In this document: positions 61,801-64,000 of the stretch, in pieces
Layout: each line of letters begins with the position of its first letter
Numbering within the stretch: the stretch's first letter is position 1
Assembly (NCBI RefSeq): GCF_025244905.1
Contig: NZ_CP104285.1
Location: forward strand, 2,170,001-2,234,000
DNA length: 64,000 nucleotides
From: Enterobacter mori
GTDB lineage: Bacteria > Pseudomonadota > Gammaproteobacteria > Enterobacterales > Enterobacteriaceae
Direction of reading: 5' to 3'
Notes under the pieces: model-generated
Database searches by the model: none
Seen by the model: only the letters and a program-made list of their open reading frames with translations
Told to the model about the DNA's origin: nothing
Position numbers and translations under genes: made by a program

Positions 61801-62410
61801 GAGCAACACCGGTGGGATGGACGTGGTGGATTACCGCAATGCGACCTCCGGTGTTACCGTTGACTTGCGCCTCTCTACCGCGCAGGACACCGGGTTCGGT
61901 ACGTCACGACTGCTCAACATTGAGGGAATTAACGGCTCGAACTTCGACGACGTCATTACCGGCAACAGCGGTGATAACCAGTTCGAAGGTCGCGGCGGGA
62001 ACGACACCTTCAACATCGGTAGCGGCGGTCACGACACGTTGCTCTATAAGCTGATCAATGCCTCGGATGCGACCGGCGGCAACGGCAGCGATGTAGTGAA
62101 CGGCTTTACCGTCGGCACCTGGGAAGGGACGGCGGATACGGACCGTATCGACCTGCGCGATCTGCTTTCCGACAGCGGCTACACCGGCACCGGCTCGGCG
62201 AGCTATGTGAACGGCGTGGCGACGCTGGACAGCAGCGCGGGCAACATTGCCGACTACATCCGCGTGGTGCAGAACGGCAGCAACACCGAGATCCAGGTGG
62301 ACCTGGACGGGACGGGCGGCCAGTTCTCGCCAACCACCCTGGTGACGCTGAACGGCGTGCAGACGGATCTGGCAACGCTGCTGGCGAACCATCAGCTGTT
62401 AATTGCATAA
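40814..62410 (+). CDS. Giant BapA-like Ig-repeat adhesin, type I secreted
   Basis: One uninterrupted 7198-residue protein of roughly 700 kDa. Residues 1-131 form the BapA prefix-like domain (VKVVDVIIRKTAEKTKL, VRQGKDLLIYMKDGSVIRC), followed by a glycine-rich hydrophobic segment at 132-156 (PWGWIAGAALGGGAIGALLA), thought to plug or anchor in the exporter. Residues about 276-5760 hold about 55 Ig-like domains of 98-102 residues, most with the starting pattern GDDVINAAE and ending VDTxxP. Residues 5761-6285 hold five 105-residue repeats of a second Ig-like class, then two further Ig-like domains. Residues 6495-6900 hold six FG-GAP-type calcium motifs, and the last 150 residues are RTX-like (GNSGDNQFEGRGGNDTF) plus the type I secretion signal ending in LLANHQLLIA. 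GGAGAG precedes the ATG. It is exported by the adjacent TolC/ABC system to the cell surface for biofilm formation or cell adhesion. Confidence 0.93.
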   Translation: MSNVKVVDVIIRKTAEKTKLTGEGNLSVSISSPSVIEIQGSAQDVVRYVRQGKDLLIYMKDGSVIRCNNYFVEDPETHNQSELVFNDNQELTHISFADAGEASGMAATELTAQAAPISSIEPFLEQESVLSDAPWGWIAGAALGGGAIGALLAHGGDGETKTKVIDNTQEVESATPTFLLTDNAGDKQGVLSAKEITDDNTPTFSGTGQPGATIQIKDSSGSTIASTMVSKDGTWTVILPTQTDGEHTWSVVQIDGSKTTSAGSITVTVSTADAAVTLATTAGDNVINASEQSAGFTLSGASKNLAQGTSLTVTLNGKTYTAEVGANGAWSVKVPAADAQALGDGTWTVNVSGKDAAGNIVSGSQTIGVDTVAPALSVNTIAQDNIINAAEHNQPLTITGKTDAEAGQIVTVTLNGKNHTATVGSDGTWSVTLPASDVQAMANGGHTLTVNVSDKAGNGSSTTADFTVDTAAPVVTINTVAGDDILNTSEQGQAQIISGQASGAAAGDVVTVTVGGQTFTGVVLADGSWSVGVPASVIGALGEGSHTISVSVTDAAGNTGSTTHGVTLSGSPPEFTINAISQDNVLNAQEAMQPLSLSGTSNLPNGSAITVTLNNVNYQATVENGIWTVKVPVSDVLNLANTLYTVSVSGTDSVGNSGSAEANLLVDTVLPQVIINTFAGDNLVNNAEAGVDQTLSGRVTGAAAGDTVSITAGGKSYTATVGSDLTWSVKIPSADLQAFGDGDLTFTASVTNGHGNTGTGERDININAELPGLRVNTISGDDVINAIEQQQDLSVTGSSSHLAAGTQIIVTINNVEYVTAVNASGNWQIGVPAADLQAWTAGGMTVSVSAEDAWGNTVAAEHPIELDLNAVAVTIDTVSGDDLLNAAEKGADLTLSGQTQGVEAGQTVVVKFADQTFTAQVQQDGSWSLKVPASAMETLTDGRAQVSVSVTNVSGNSADAARVVTVDTQPPAITLDNLTDDNIINAAEAQQDLALSGTSTAEAGQTVTVTLNGKTYQTTVQADGTWQLSVPAADVGALTDGIVTVTATVSDVAGNSSSADRVGLVDATVPQVTINDFVTDTNTVNQLAHSQAQILSGSVTGAAAGDRVTITINSVDYTTVVDAAGNWSLGLPASVVQGLADGTWTIDVSVTDRSGNTGSSSLDVVVNTVTPVIGINTLAADDVINATEKGEDLLLTGTSNQPEGTRVSVNLNGINYTATTDASGNWSVTVPASALSALGEAHYTVTASVTDNVGNSASTSHDVLVDSSLPVVTINTLAGDNIVNAAEVAAGQTLTGKVTNAASGDTVTIVLGGQTYTATVQDDLTWSLPLSESQLTALGNGDLTVSASVTNAHGNTGSSSLDFTIDAQLPGLRIDTVAGDDVINVIEHAQNLIVSGTSTDLAAGSIVTLTINGKDYSATVLADGTWQAAVPAADVSQWADGSLDIKASAQDVSGNPVTIGTVVDVDLAPVAITISSVTDDNVLNAAEKGQDLVLSGTSSNVEAGQTVTITFAGKTYTTTVEANGDWTYTVPAADLSGLKDGDASVQVSVTNVNGNSASSAQEFSVDTTAPTVTINTISNDNMLNAAEAAQDLTLSGTSTAEAGQTVTVTFNGNQYAAQVQADGTWTLDVPAADMAGIADGNAAVTATVSDKAGNPASAGSSVLVDTTVPQISFNVVASDDIINIAEHGQALIVSGNVSGAQAGDVITVTLNGKDYTAMLDGSGSWSIGVPASDVGALANGDYTLSASITDKAGNSTTATHDIDVSLTAPVIDINTLAGDDVINATEKGQDLLLSGTSNQPEGTTVTVTLNGINYTATTDASGNWSVTVPAANVSALGEASYSVTASVTDTAGNSANTSHSVLVDSSLPVVTVDTLAGDNIVNAAEVTAGQTLTGKVANAAAGDTVTIIIGGQTYTATVQDDLTWSLPLSESQLTALGNGDLTVSASVTNGHGNTSSSSLDFTIDAQLPGLRIDTVAGDDVINVIEHAQNLIVSGTSTDLAAGSTVTVTINGKDYAATILADGTWQAVVPAADVSQWADGSLTISASAQDTSGNPVTIGAVVDVDLSAVAISINSVTADNVLNAAEKGQDLVLSGTSSNVEAGQTVTVTVGGKTYTTTVDANGDWTTTVPAADLAVLKDGDASVQVSVTNVNGNSASSAQEFSVDTTAPTVTINTVSSDNMLNAAEAAQDLTLSGTSSAEAGQTVTVTFNGNQYTAQVQADGTWTLDVPAADMAGIADGNAAVTATVSDKAGNPASAGSSVLVDTTVPQISFNVVASDDIINIAEHGQALIVSGSVSGAQAGDVITVTLNGKDYTAMLDASGNWSMGIPAADVGALANGDHTISATLTDRAGNSTTATHDVDVSLTAPVIAINTLAGDDVINATEKGQDLLLSGTSNQPEGTTVTVTLNGINYTATTDASGSWSVTVPAANVSALGEASYSVTASVTDTAGNSANTSHSVLVDSSLPVVTLNAIATDDVINAAEVAAGQTLSGKVSGAASGDTVTINVGGNAYTATVQDDLSWSVNVPSDVLTALGNGDLTVSASVTNGHGNTGTGERDITIDANLPGLRVDTVAGDDVINSIEHGQNLIVTGSSEGLATGSALTVTINGKTYAATVLADGTWTAAVPAADVSALNAGTVTVTVEGQSTAGNPVSIGHDVTVDLATVAISIDAIATDDVLNAAEKGADLVLSGSTSNVEENQTVYITFGGKSYTATVDASGNWTATVPSADLATLKDGDASVQVSVTNVNGNNASAGREYSVDATAPTVSIEIVSDNNIINAAEAQQDLDITGVTNAEAGQTVTVTLNGVDYTTTVQANGSWSVTVPSADLGNIVDGNYTVMATVSDKAGNPASADRDVLVDTTIPQLTINVVSDDDVINSAEHAQALIVTGSVTGAAAGDVVTVTINNKSYTATLDASGNWSVGVPAADVSALTAGDYTITAALTDKAGNSNSATHDVEVNLTAPVLTIDTVSGDDVINSTEKTQDLTITGTASGLAAGAIVTVMLNGKAYSATVDSNGQWSTTVPAEQVGELGEALYTVTASATDSVGNSTSASHIVNVESLLPGVIINTVAGDDVINASELATGQTITGTVVNAEAGNTVTVIIGGNTYTATVQSDLSWSVDVPESVLTALGNGDLTVTASVTNGVGNSGSSERDITIDANLPGLRVDTVAGDDVINSIEHGQNLIVTGTSDGLAAGSLLTVSVNGKTYPATVLADGTWSAAIPAADVGALAAGTVTVTVEGQSSAGNPVTISHDVTVDLATVAISIDAIASDDVINAAEKGADLVLSGTTINVEENQTVSITFGGKSYTATVDVDGNWTATVPTADLAGLKDGDASVQVSVTNVNGNSASAGREYSVDATAPSVTINTLAADDMLNAAEAQSDLTVTGTSTAEAGQTVTVSLNGKDYTTTVGANGTWTLDVPAADLAALGDGSVTVTASVSDKAGNPASVDHNLTVDVTVPSVTINTVAGDDVINVAEHSQAQIVSGSATGAAAGDKVTVTIGGQTWTTVLDAAGNWSVGVPASVISALQDGTVTVTASVTDAAGNTGSGTHNVTVDTGLPSVGFDTLSGDNVLNAVEKGQDLNVTGTSANLAEGTVVTVTLNGKNYTATTAADGSWSLTVPAADLTALGEANYTLNATATNAVGNSISNTANLLVDTALPTVTINTVAGDNVINAAEVAAGQTLSGTVANAEAGNTVTVTIGGNSYTATVQSDLTWSVNVPSDVLTALGNGALSVTATVTNGHGNTGTGERDITIDANLPGLRVDTVAGDDVINTIEHGQNLIVTGSSDGMTTGTVLTVTVNGKDYSATVLADGTWSAAVPAADVSAWPEGTVKISVTGDSSAGNPITISHDVTVDLATVAISVNAIAIDDVINAAEKGADLVLSGETTNVEAGQTVTLSIGGKIYTTTVDADGSWTYTVPSADLAGLKDGDASVQVNVTNVNGNSASAGREYSVDATAPSVTINTLANDDILNATEAQADLTVSGTSTAEAGQTVTVSLNGKDYTTTVGADGSWALNVPAADLAGLTDGSVTVTASVSDKAGNPASVDHNLTVDVTVPAVTINTVAGDDVINIAEHGQAQIISGTATGAAAGDKVTVTIGGQTYTTVLDAAGNWSVGVPANVISGLSDGTVTVTASVTDAAGNTGTGSHDVTVDTGLPSVAFNAISDDNVLNAVEKGQDLNVSGTSANLAEGTVVTVTLNGKNYTATTAADGTWTLTVPAADLAGLGQASYTLNATATNGVGNSVSNTASLLVDTALPTVTINTVAGDNVINAAEVAAGQTLSGTVANAEAGNTVTVTIGGNSYTATVQSDLTWSVNVPSDVLTALGNGSLSVTATVTNGHGNTGTGEREIAIDANLPGLRVDTVAGDDVVNSIEHAQNLIVTGSSDGLAPGTGLTVTVNGNDYAATVLADGTWSAAIPSSDVSAWPEGTVKISVTGDSAAGNPITISHDVTVDLATVAISINAIATDDVINAAEKGGDLVLSGATTNVEAGQTVTLSLNGKIYTTTVDGSGNWTYTVPSADLAGLKDGDASVQVSVTNVNGNSASAGREYSVDATAPSVTINTLASDDILNATEAQADLTVSGTSTAEAGQTVTVSLNGKDYTTTVAADGTWTLNVPAADLAALGDGSVTVTASVSDKAGNPASVDHNLTVDVTVPAVTINTVAGDDVINIAEHAQAQIVSGTATGAAAGDKVTVTIGGQTWTTVLDAAGNWSVGVPASVISALQDGTVTITASVTDAAGNTGSGTHDVTVDTGLPSVGFNAISDDNVLNAVEKGQDLNVSGNSANLAEGTVVTVTLNGKNYTATTAADGTWSLTVPAADLVALGEANYTLSAAATNGVGNSVSNTANLQVDTALPGVTLNTIAGDNVINAAEVAAGQTISGKVTNAEAGNTVTVTIGGNSYTATVQSDLTWSVNVPESVLTALGNGDLTVSATVTNGHGNTGTGEREIVIDANLPGLRIDTVAGDDVINSIEHTQNLIVTGTSDGLAAGTTLTVTLNGKTYAASVLADGTWSAAIPAADVGALAAGTVNVTVAGQSAAGNPVTISHDVTVDLAAVAISIDAIATDDVINAAEKGADLVLSGSTSNVEENQTVTITFAGKTYTAKVDADGNWTATVPSTDLAGLKDGDASVQVSVTNVNGNSASAGREYSVDTTAPTVTINTVAGDNVINGSEASSGVAISGTTTAEVGQTVTVTLGGKSYNAQVQQGGVWSVNVPGTDLSALADNGYTVQVSVSDTAGNPGSAGKAITLDTTPPTVSFNVVAGDDVINGVEHGQAQVVSGTATGASVGDKLVITIGSNQYTTTVDASGNWSVGVPASVISALTDGTVTLSATITDSAGNSSTQTHDVVVNTASVALTVNTVSGDDVINAAEAGSSLVINGSSAQFASGTQVTVTLNGKTYTATIQSDGSWTTTVPAADVGALADGASYQVSVSAQDSAGNSASATHGISVDTTAPVISVNTLSGDDVLNAVEAQQPLTVHGSTSAEAGQTVTVTLGGKTYTALVGSDGTWTLDVPAADLGALNEGALTVTASVNDKAGNNGQTTHTLTVDTVAPTVTISTVADDDIVNNTEQLAGQTISGTTTAEQGQTVTVSFNGHSYQATVGADGSWSVFVPGRDFLGLSDGDYTITATVSDKAGNPGSATHDVTLNGDVPTITINTFAQDDIVSAAEHGTPLVVSGTTDAPSGQTVTITLNGKTYTATVQADGTWSYTVGSADVTALADGGSYVINAQVSNTIGNSGSDNHTVTVDLTAPSMGISIDSLQNDTGLSTSDFITNDSQVVVNGSLTAQLGNNEKAQISLDGGTTWIDLTVTGTTWRYADGRTLAEGNYQYQVRVIDNAGNVGATDSQDVTIDLTKPAAATITVDSVTQDTGLSGSDFITSDNQISLKGTLGAALGGGDHAQISLDGGVTWTDVSVSGLTWTYVDGRTLVDGDYNYQLRVIDDAGNISATASQVVTIDTVAPDASKTIAIDSISDDTGLSSSDFITNDTSLTLHGSLGATLADGEYAQISIDGGVTWQNVIVTGNSWYYVDGRTLGNQTYDYYVRVVDAAGNVGSSAHQQVTVDTVAPDAAITVTVDNITVDTGFDNNDFLTSSTSYTLNGTLGAELGAGEYVQVSMDGGTTWVYATVSGTQWSYNDTRTLTDGSYSYQVRVVDQAGNVGATTSQAVTVDTQAPQYGITIDSISEDTGQSGSDFITMDTTLTINGSLGSALANDERVQISLDGGNTWVDTTVTNQRWSYTDTRDLPDGDYTYQVRIIDQAGNVGSTSSQVVTVDTTPPTTVGTVVSYTDGEGERTGTFGSTVATDDDSPVINGTLNRAPDDGEIVQLYRDGVLLGQVTMNGTASWSFQDNGLLDGNHTYIVRVTDKAGNYTESDGFVLNVDTSIPTTTAAITAQTTSDTTPIVSGTVSADLVNGEYLVVTVNGKTYTSQTGGEVVIDPDHNTWYLQIPDSDALGVASYDVTAQVKSSAGNGNTTGTATGSLVIDTTSVNTDWAATAGNSNNSTMTLGMNSSGLWNIIANGQSYSSSDSSTYAGNTLTNTRGYYVVSQTAADFDRNGTQDIFATENTYSGSTQVMWTYDGSTYNASQLAMGTTIWYGGVIAYDKTGDGYLDLAYGDAGMDSLTYLVNNNGVLSPDGTGGEGGFYGQFDSGREISGVDLNNDGTVDIVQHTNRSGAYSLTVINNNGNGTLSIGQNMTNVFVANASNTTTAASMTWADFNGDGYMDLYLGSSYNNNGGVIYYNDGAGNLSATKSAVEASNATAGYLSVAVDWNGDGQMDIIKLSTYGTSQTATLFTNNGYGSTWTSSQLASGLVNVTGVAAVDYNWDGAQDLLVSQQNGKVVLVQNSKTIADGTAMHLHIVDSEGINAYYGNTVNLYNASGVLVASQIINAQSGIGSNDTSALVSFYGLDPNETYSAEIVKITNGVSDNVTWEGLEAGNGKEGYVLTAEAATGGHSGTITGTGYNDTFIAEDGTYTYNGSGGWNTHSDYDTWSNTGGMDVVDYRNATSGVTVDLRLSTAQDTGFGTSRLLNIEGINGSNFDDVITGNSGDNQFEGRGGNDTFNIGSGGHDTLLYKLINASDATGGNGSDVVNGFTVGTWEGTADTDRIDLRDLLSDSGYTGTGSASYVNGVATLDSSAGNIADYIRVVQNGSNTEIQVDLDGTGGQFSPTTLVTLNGVQTDLATLLANHQLLIA
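41936..56893 (+). repeat. Six-domain super-repeat array of Ig-like domains in the adhesin
   Basis: The Ig-like domains of the adhesin fall into six subtypes that recur in fixed order. One subtype (starting LPGLRxDTVAGDD) marks each period at 43124, 44921, 46715, 48509, 50306, 52103, 53900 and 55697, so the spacing is 1797, 1794, 1794, 1797, 1797, 1797 and 1797 bp, always six domains. The array continues in the same order back to about 41936 and forward to 56893, about eight periods. Neighbouring periods are nearly identical in places: 45660-45822 and the copy 1794 bp downstream agree over 163 bp without a mismatch. The DNA evidence points to repeated tandem duplication of six-domain blocks. 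Confidence 0.9.
58094..59668 (+). repeat. Five tandem repeats of second Ig-like class in the adhesin
   Basis: Five units of about 105 residues (1575 bp total). Each has the pattern DTGLSxSDFIT, GSLxAxL, QISLDGGxTW, RTLxDGxYxYQVRVIDxAGNVG and ends VTVDTxxP. They differ from the 55 upstream Ig domains in the conserved SLDGGxTW strand and are much more diverged from each other, so they were not part of the recent duplications. They probably form a stalk extension before the calcium-propeller tip. Confidence 0.85.
60296..61400 (+). other. FG-GAP/VCBS beta-propeller segment of the adhesin
   Basis: Within the adhesin, six calcium-binding motifs of the DxxxDGxxD type occur at residues 6558 (DFDRNGTQD), 6609 (DKTGDGYLD), 6663 (DLNNDGTVD), 6722 (DFNGDGYMD), 6775 (DWNGDGQMD) and 6827 (DYNWDGAQD). 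Their spacing is 51, 54, 59, 53 and 52 residues, as expected for successive blades of an integrin-like beta-propeller. Located just before the C-terminal secretion signal, the propeller would be the first part exposed on the surface and is the likely ligand-binding tip. Confidence 0.75.
61961..62407 (+). other. RTX-like block and C-terminal type I secretion signal
   Basis: The last 149 residues of the adhesin contain a short calcium-binding RTX-like block (GNSGDNQFEGRGGNDTFNIG, from residue 7050) and the terminal target domain seen in large T1SS adhesins: DRIDLRDLLSD, YIRVVQNGSNTEIQVDLDG and VTLNGVQTDLATLL. This C-terminus leads export through the ABC transporter encoded next. Confidence 0.85.
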
Positions 62411-62416
62411 AACAAC

Positions 62417-62445
62417 GCCGCGGGGAGCGATCCTCGCGGCTTTTT
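62417..62445 (+). terminator. Rho-independent terminator after the adhesin gene
   Basis: GCCGCGGGGA and TCCTCGCGGC form a ten-pair stem with one wobble and a GCGA tetraloop, followed by TTTTT, six bases past the adhesin stop. The exporter gene starts 142 bp later, so it either has its own promoter or depends on partial readthrough. This would reduce exporter mRNA relative to adhesin mRNA. Confidence 0.85.
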
Positions 62446-62586
62446 GCGTTTCTTTACGTGAATAGCCATAACCCTATATTTCACAAGATTATTTTGCGGG
62501 CTCGTTTAGAGAGTGTTCGATTTCTAATCATCTCGTAAAGGTATCATTTCAGTGCGTAATTATCGCGCTGGACAGGACGTAGCATT

Positions 62587-64000
62587 ATGAAGACACATCC
62601 ACAGTACGAACCCTGGCTGCAGGGCATGCTCATCATCGCGAAGCACTATCGGCTGGATTTTTCGGCGGAGCACGTTCGGGTCACGATTAACCATGAAAGC
62701 CAGTCTCCGCGCCAATTGGTGCTGGAAGAGATGGCGCGCCAGCTTGGGCTGGGGATGCGTGTGGTGGCGGCTGAAGCGGTATCCCTCGACCCGTGGCGCC
62801 TGCCGCTGCTGGCGGAGTTCACCGGCGGACAAATCGCGGTCATTAACCGCATGGACAGCGAAGGCAACGTCAGCCTGCAGTTCAGCGGCGACGCGGGGCT
62901 GGAGACCACGCTGACGCGTGACGAACTCGGGGCGCGGTTAAAGGGGCTAATGGTGTTGCGCCCGCTCGAATCCACGCCGGATGCCCGCGTGGACGATTAC
63001 ATCAAACCCTATGAGAAAAACTGGTTCTGGCAGCTGGCGCTGAAAGACTGGCGACGCTACAGCGACATTATGCTGGTGGCGCTGGTCGCTAACGTGCTGG
63101 CGCTTTCCGGCATGGTTTTCTCCATGCAGGTCTACGACAGGGTCGTTCCGTCGCAGTCGGAAGCCACGCTGTGGGTGCTGTTTGGCGGCGTGATGATTGC
63201 CATCCTGTTTGAATTCATCATGCGCATGCTGCGCGTGCATATTTCTGACGTGGTGGGGAAACGCGCCGACCTGCGTATCTCTGAGCGGGTTTTTGCCCAC
63301 GCGCTGCGGATTAAAAACGGCGCGCGCTCGAAATCGACCGGATCGTTTATCGCCCAGATCCGCGAGCTGGAGTCGGTGCGTGAACTTATCACCTCGACCA
63401 CCATTGCGGCCATCTCCGATCTGCCGTTCTTCCTGCTGTTCGTCTTCATTCTGTGGATGATTGGCGGGCCGCTGGTGCTGGTGGTCCTGCTCGCCGTGCC
63501 GCTGTTGCTCATCCCCGGCCTGCTGGTGCAGCGCCCGCTGGGGAAACTCTCCAGCGAAGGGATGCGTGAATCCGCCATCCGTAACGCCACGCTGGTGGAA
63601 GCGGTGCAGGGCATTGAAGACATCAAGCTGATGCGCGCCGAGCAGCGTTTCCAGAACCAGTGGAATAATACCAATGACGTCGCCGCCAGCGTCGGCATGA
63701 AGCAGCGCTGGCTGACGGGCCTGCTGCTCACCTGGACGCAGGAGGTACAGTCAATCGTCTATGCGGTGGTACTGCTGGTCGGCTGTTACCTGGTCATCAG
63801 CGGCGACATGACTACCGGTGCGCTGGTAGGGACCTCGATTCTGGCATCGCGTACCATCGCGCCGCTGTCGCAGATCTCAGGCGTGCTCTCGCGCTGGCAG
63901 TCGGCAAAAGTGGCGCGCAAGGGGCTGGACGACCTGATGCAGCGCCCGATTGACGATCCGCAGCACGGCAAGAAGGTGCACAAAGCCCACCTGCGCGGTG
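62587..64000 (+). CDS. LapB-type type I secretion ABC transporter (partial, cut by window end)
   Basis: The frame is open from an ATG at 62587 to the end of the window, giving the first 471 residues of a type I secretion permease/ATPase. Residues about 1-125 resemble a C39 peptidase domain but no catalytic Cys is present in the expected N-terminal position (LIIAKHYRLDF), so it is a C39-like substrate-docking domain. The membrane domain starts near residue 160 (SDIMLVALVANVLALSGMVFSMQVYDRVVPSQSEATLWVLF) with conserved YDRVVPSQ. The ATPase domain is not yet reached. It should export the giant adhesin, together with the TolC-type protein and a HlyD-type adaptor that must lie beyond 64000. AGGA lies about nine bases before the ATG. 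Confidence 0.9.
   Translation, partial: MKTHPQYEPWLQGMLIIAKHYRLDFSAEHVRVTINHESQSPRQLVLEEMARQLGLGMRVVAAEAVSLDPWRLPLLAEFTGGQIAVINRMDSEGNVSLQFSGDAGLETTLTRDELGARLKGLMVLRPLESTPDARVDDYIKPYEKNWFWQLALKDWRRYSDIMLVALVANVLALSGMVFSMQVYDRVVPSQSEATLWVLFGGVMIAILFEFIMRMLRVHISDVVGKRADLRISERVFAHALRIKNGARSKSTGSFIAQIRELESVRELITSTTIAAISDLPFFLLFVFILWMIGGPLVLVVLLAVPLLLIPGLLVQRPLGKLSSEGMRESAIRNATLVEAVQGIEDIKLMRAEQRFQNQWNNTNDVAASVGMKQRWLTGLLLTWTQEVQSIVYAVVLLVGCYLVISGDMTTGALVGTSILASRTIAPLSQISGVLSRWQSAKVARKGLDDLMQRPIDDPQHGKKVHKAHLRG

Overview
The window looks like chromosome of an Enterobacter-like member of the Enterobacteriaceae. The basis is close, full-length agreement with E. coli gene products (HrpA 1300 aa, AzoR 201 aa, AldA 479 aa, GapC 333 aa, YdcF, CybB), the E. 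coli-like order azoR-hrpA-...-ydcF-aldA-gapC-cybB, and REP/BIME repeats between genes. The species call is inference. I see no tRNA, rRNA, insertion sequence, prophage or CRISPR array.

Left arm (1-20 kb), mostly accessory metabolism and regulators. A TetR regulator is followed by a divergent SDR/HxlR pair (0.7-1.9 kb) and an unknown membrane-protein pair (1.9-2.9 kb). Next is a tightly overlapping eight-gene operon (3.2-9.1 kb: SnoaL-like, SDR, flavin amine oxidase-like, DUF1365, Cfa-like methyltransferase, DUF2878, chalcone-isomerase-like, DUF3833 lipoprotein), probably for modifying membrane fatty acids. Two half-size DMT transporters and a divergent LysR gene follow (9.1-11.0 kb). A sulfonate-type ABC importer with its own LysR regulator lies at 11.1-17.4 kb; it contains a fused double permease and ends in an arylsulfotransferase-thioredoxin fusion. 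The mesX-mesD pair at 17.4-19.5 kb encodes a folate-independent methionine synthase system.

Middle (19.6-38.6 kb), more conserved backbone. yaiL, an RluA-type pseudouridine synthase, azoR and hrpA come first. They are followed by an O-methyltransferase, a self-contained MFS tripartite pump (inner-membrane DHA2 protein, periplasmic adaptor, outer-membrane lipoprotein), an MHS-type symporter, ydcF, aldA (with a CRP-like site), an intact gapC, cybB, and a deoR-type regulator with a Gfo/Idh/MocA dehydrogenase.

Right arm (38.6-64 kb), a biofilm-adhesin locus. After a 738-bp AT-rich regulatory region come a TolC-type outer-membrane protein, one uninterrupted 7198-residue BapA-like adhesin, and the start of a LapB-type type I secretion ABC transporter cut by the window edge. 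The adhesin has an N-terminal prefix domain, about 55 Ig-like domains arranged largely as a six-domain super-repeat with a period of exactly 1794 or 1797 bp, five repeats of a second Ig-like class, six calcium-binding FG-GAP motifs and a C-terminal type I secretion signal. The adhesin and its dedicated exporter are the most striking system here; the ASST-thioredoxin/ABC cluster is the most likely to hide undescribed biochemistry.
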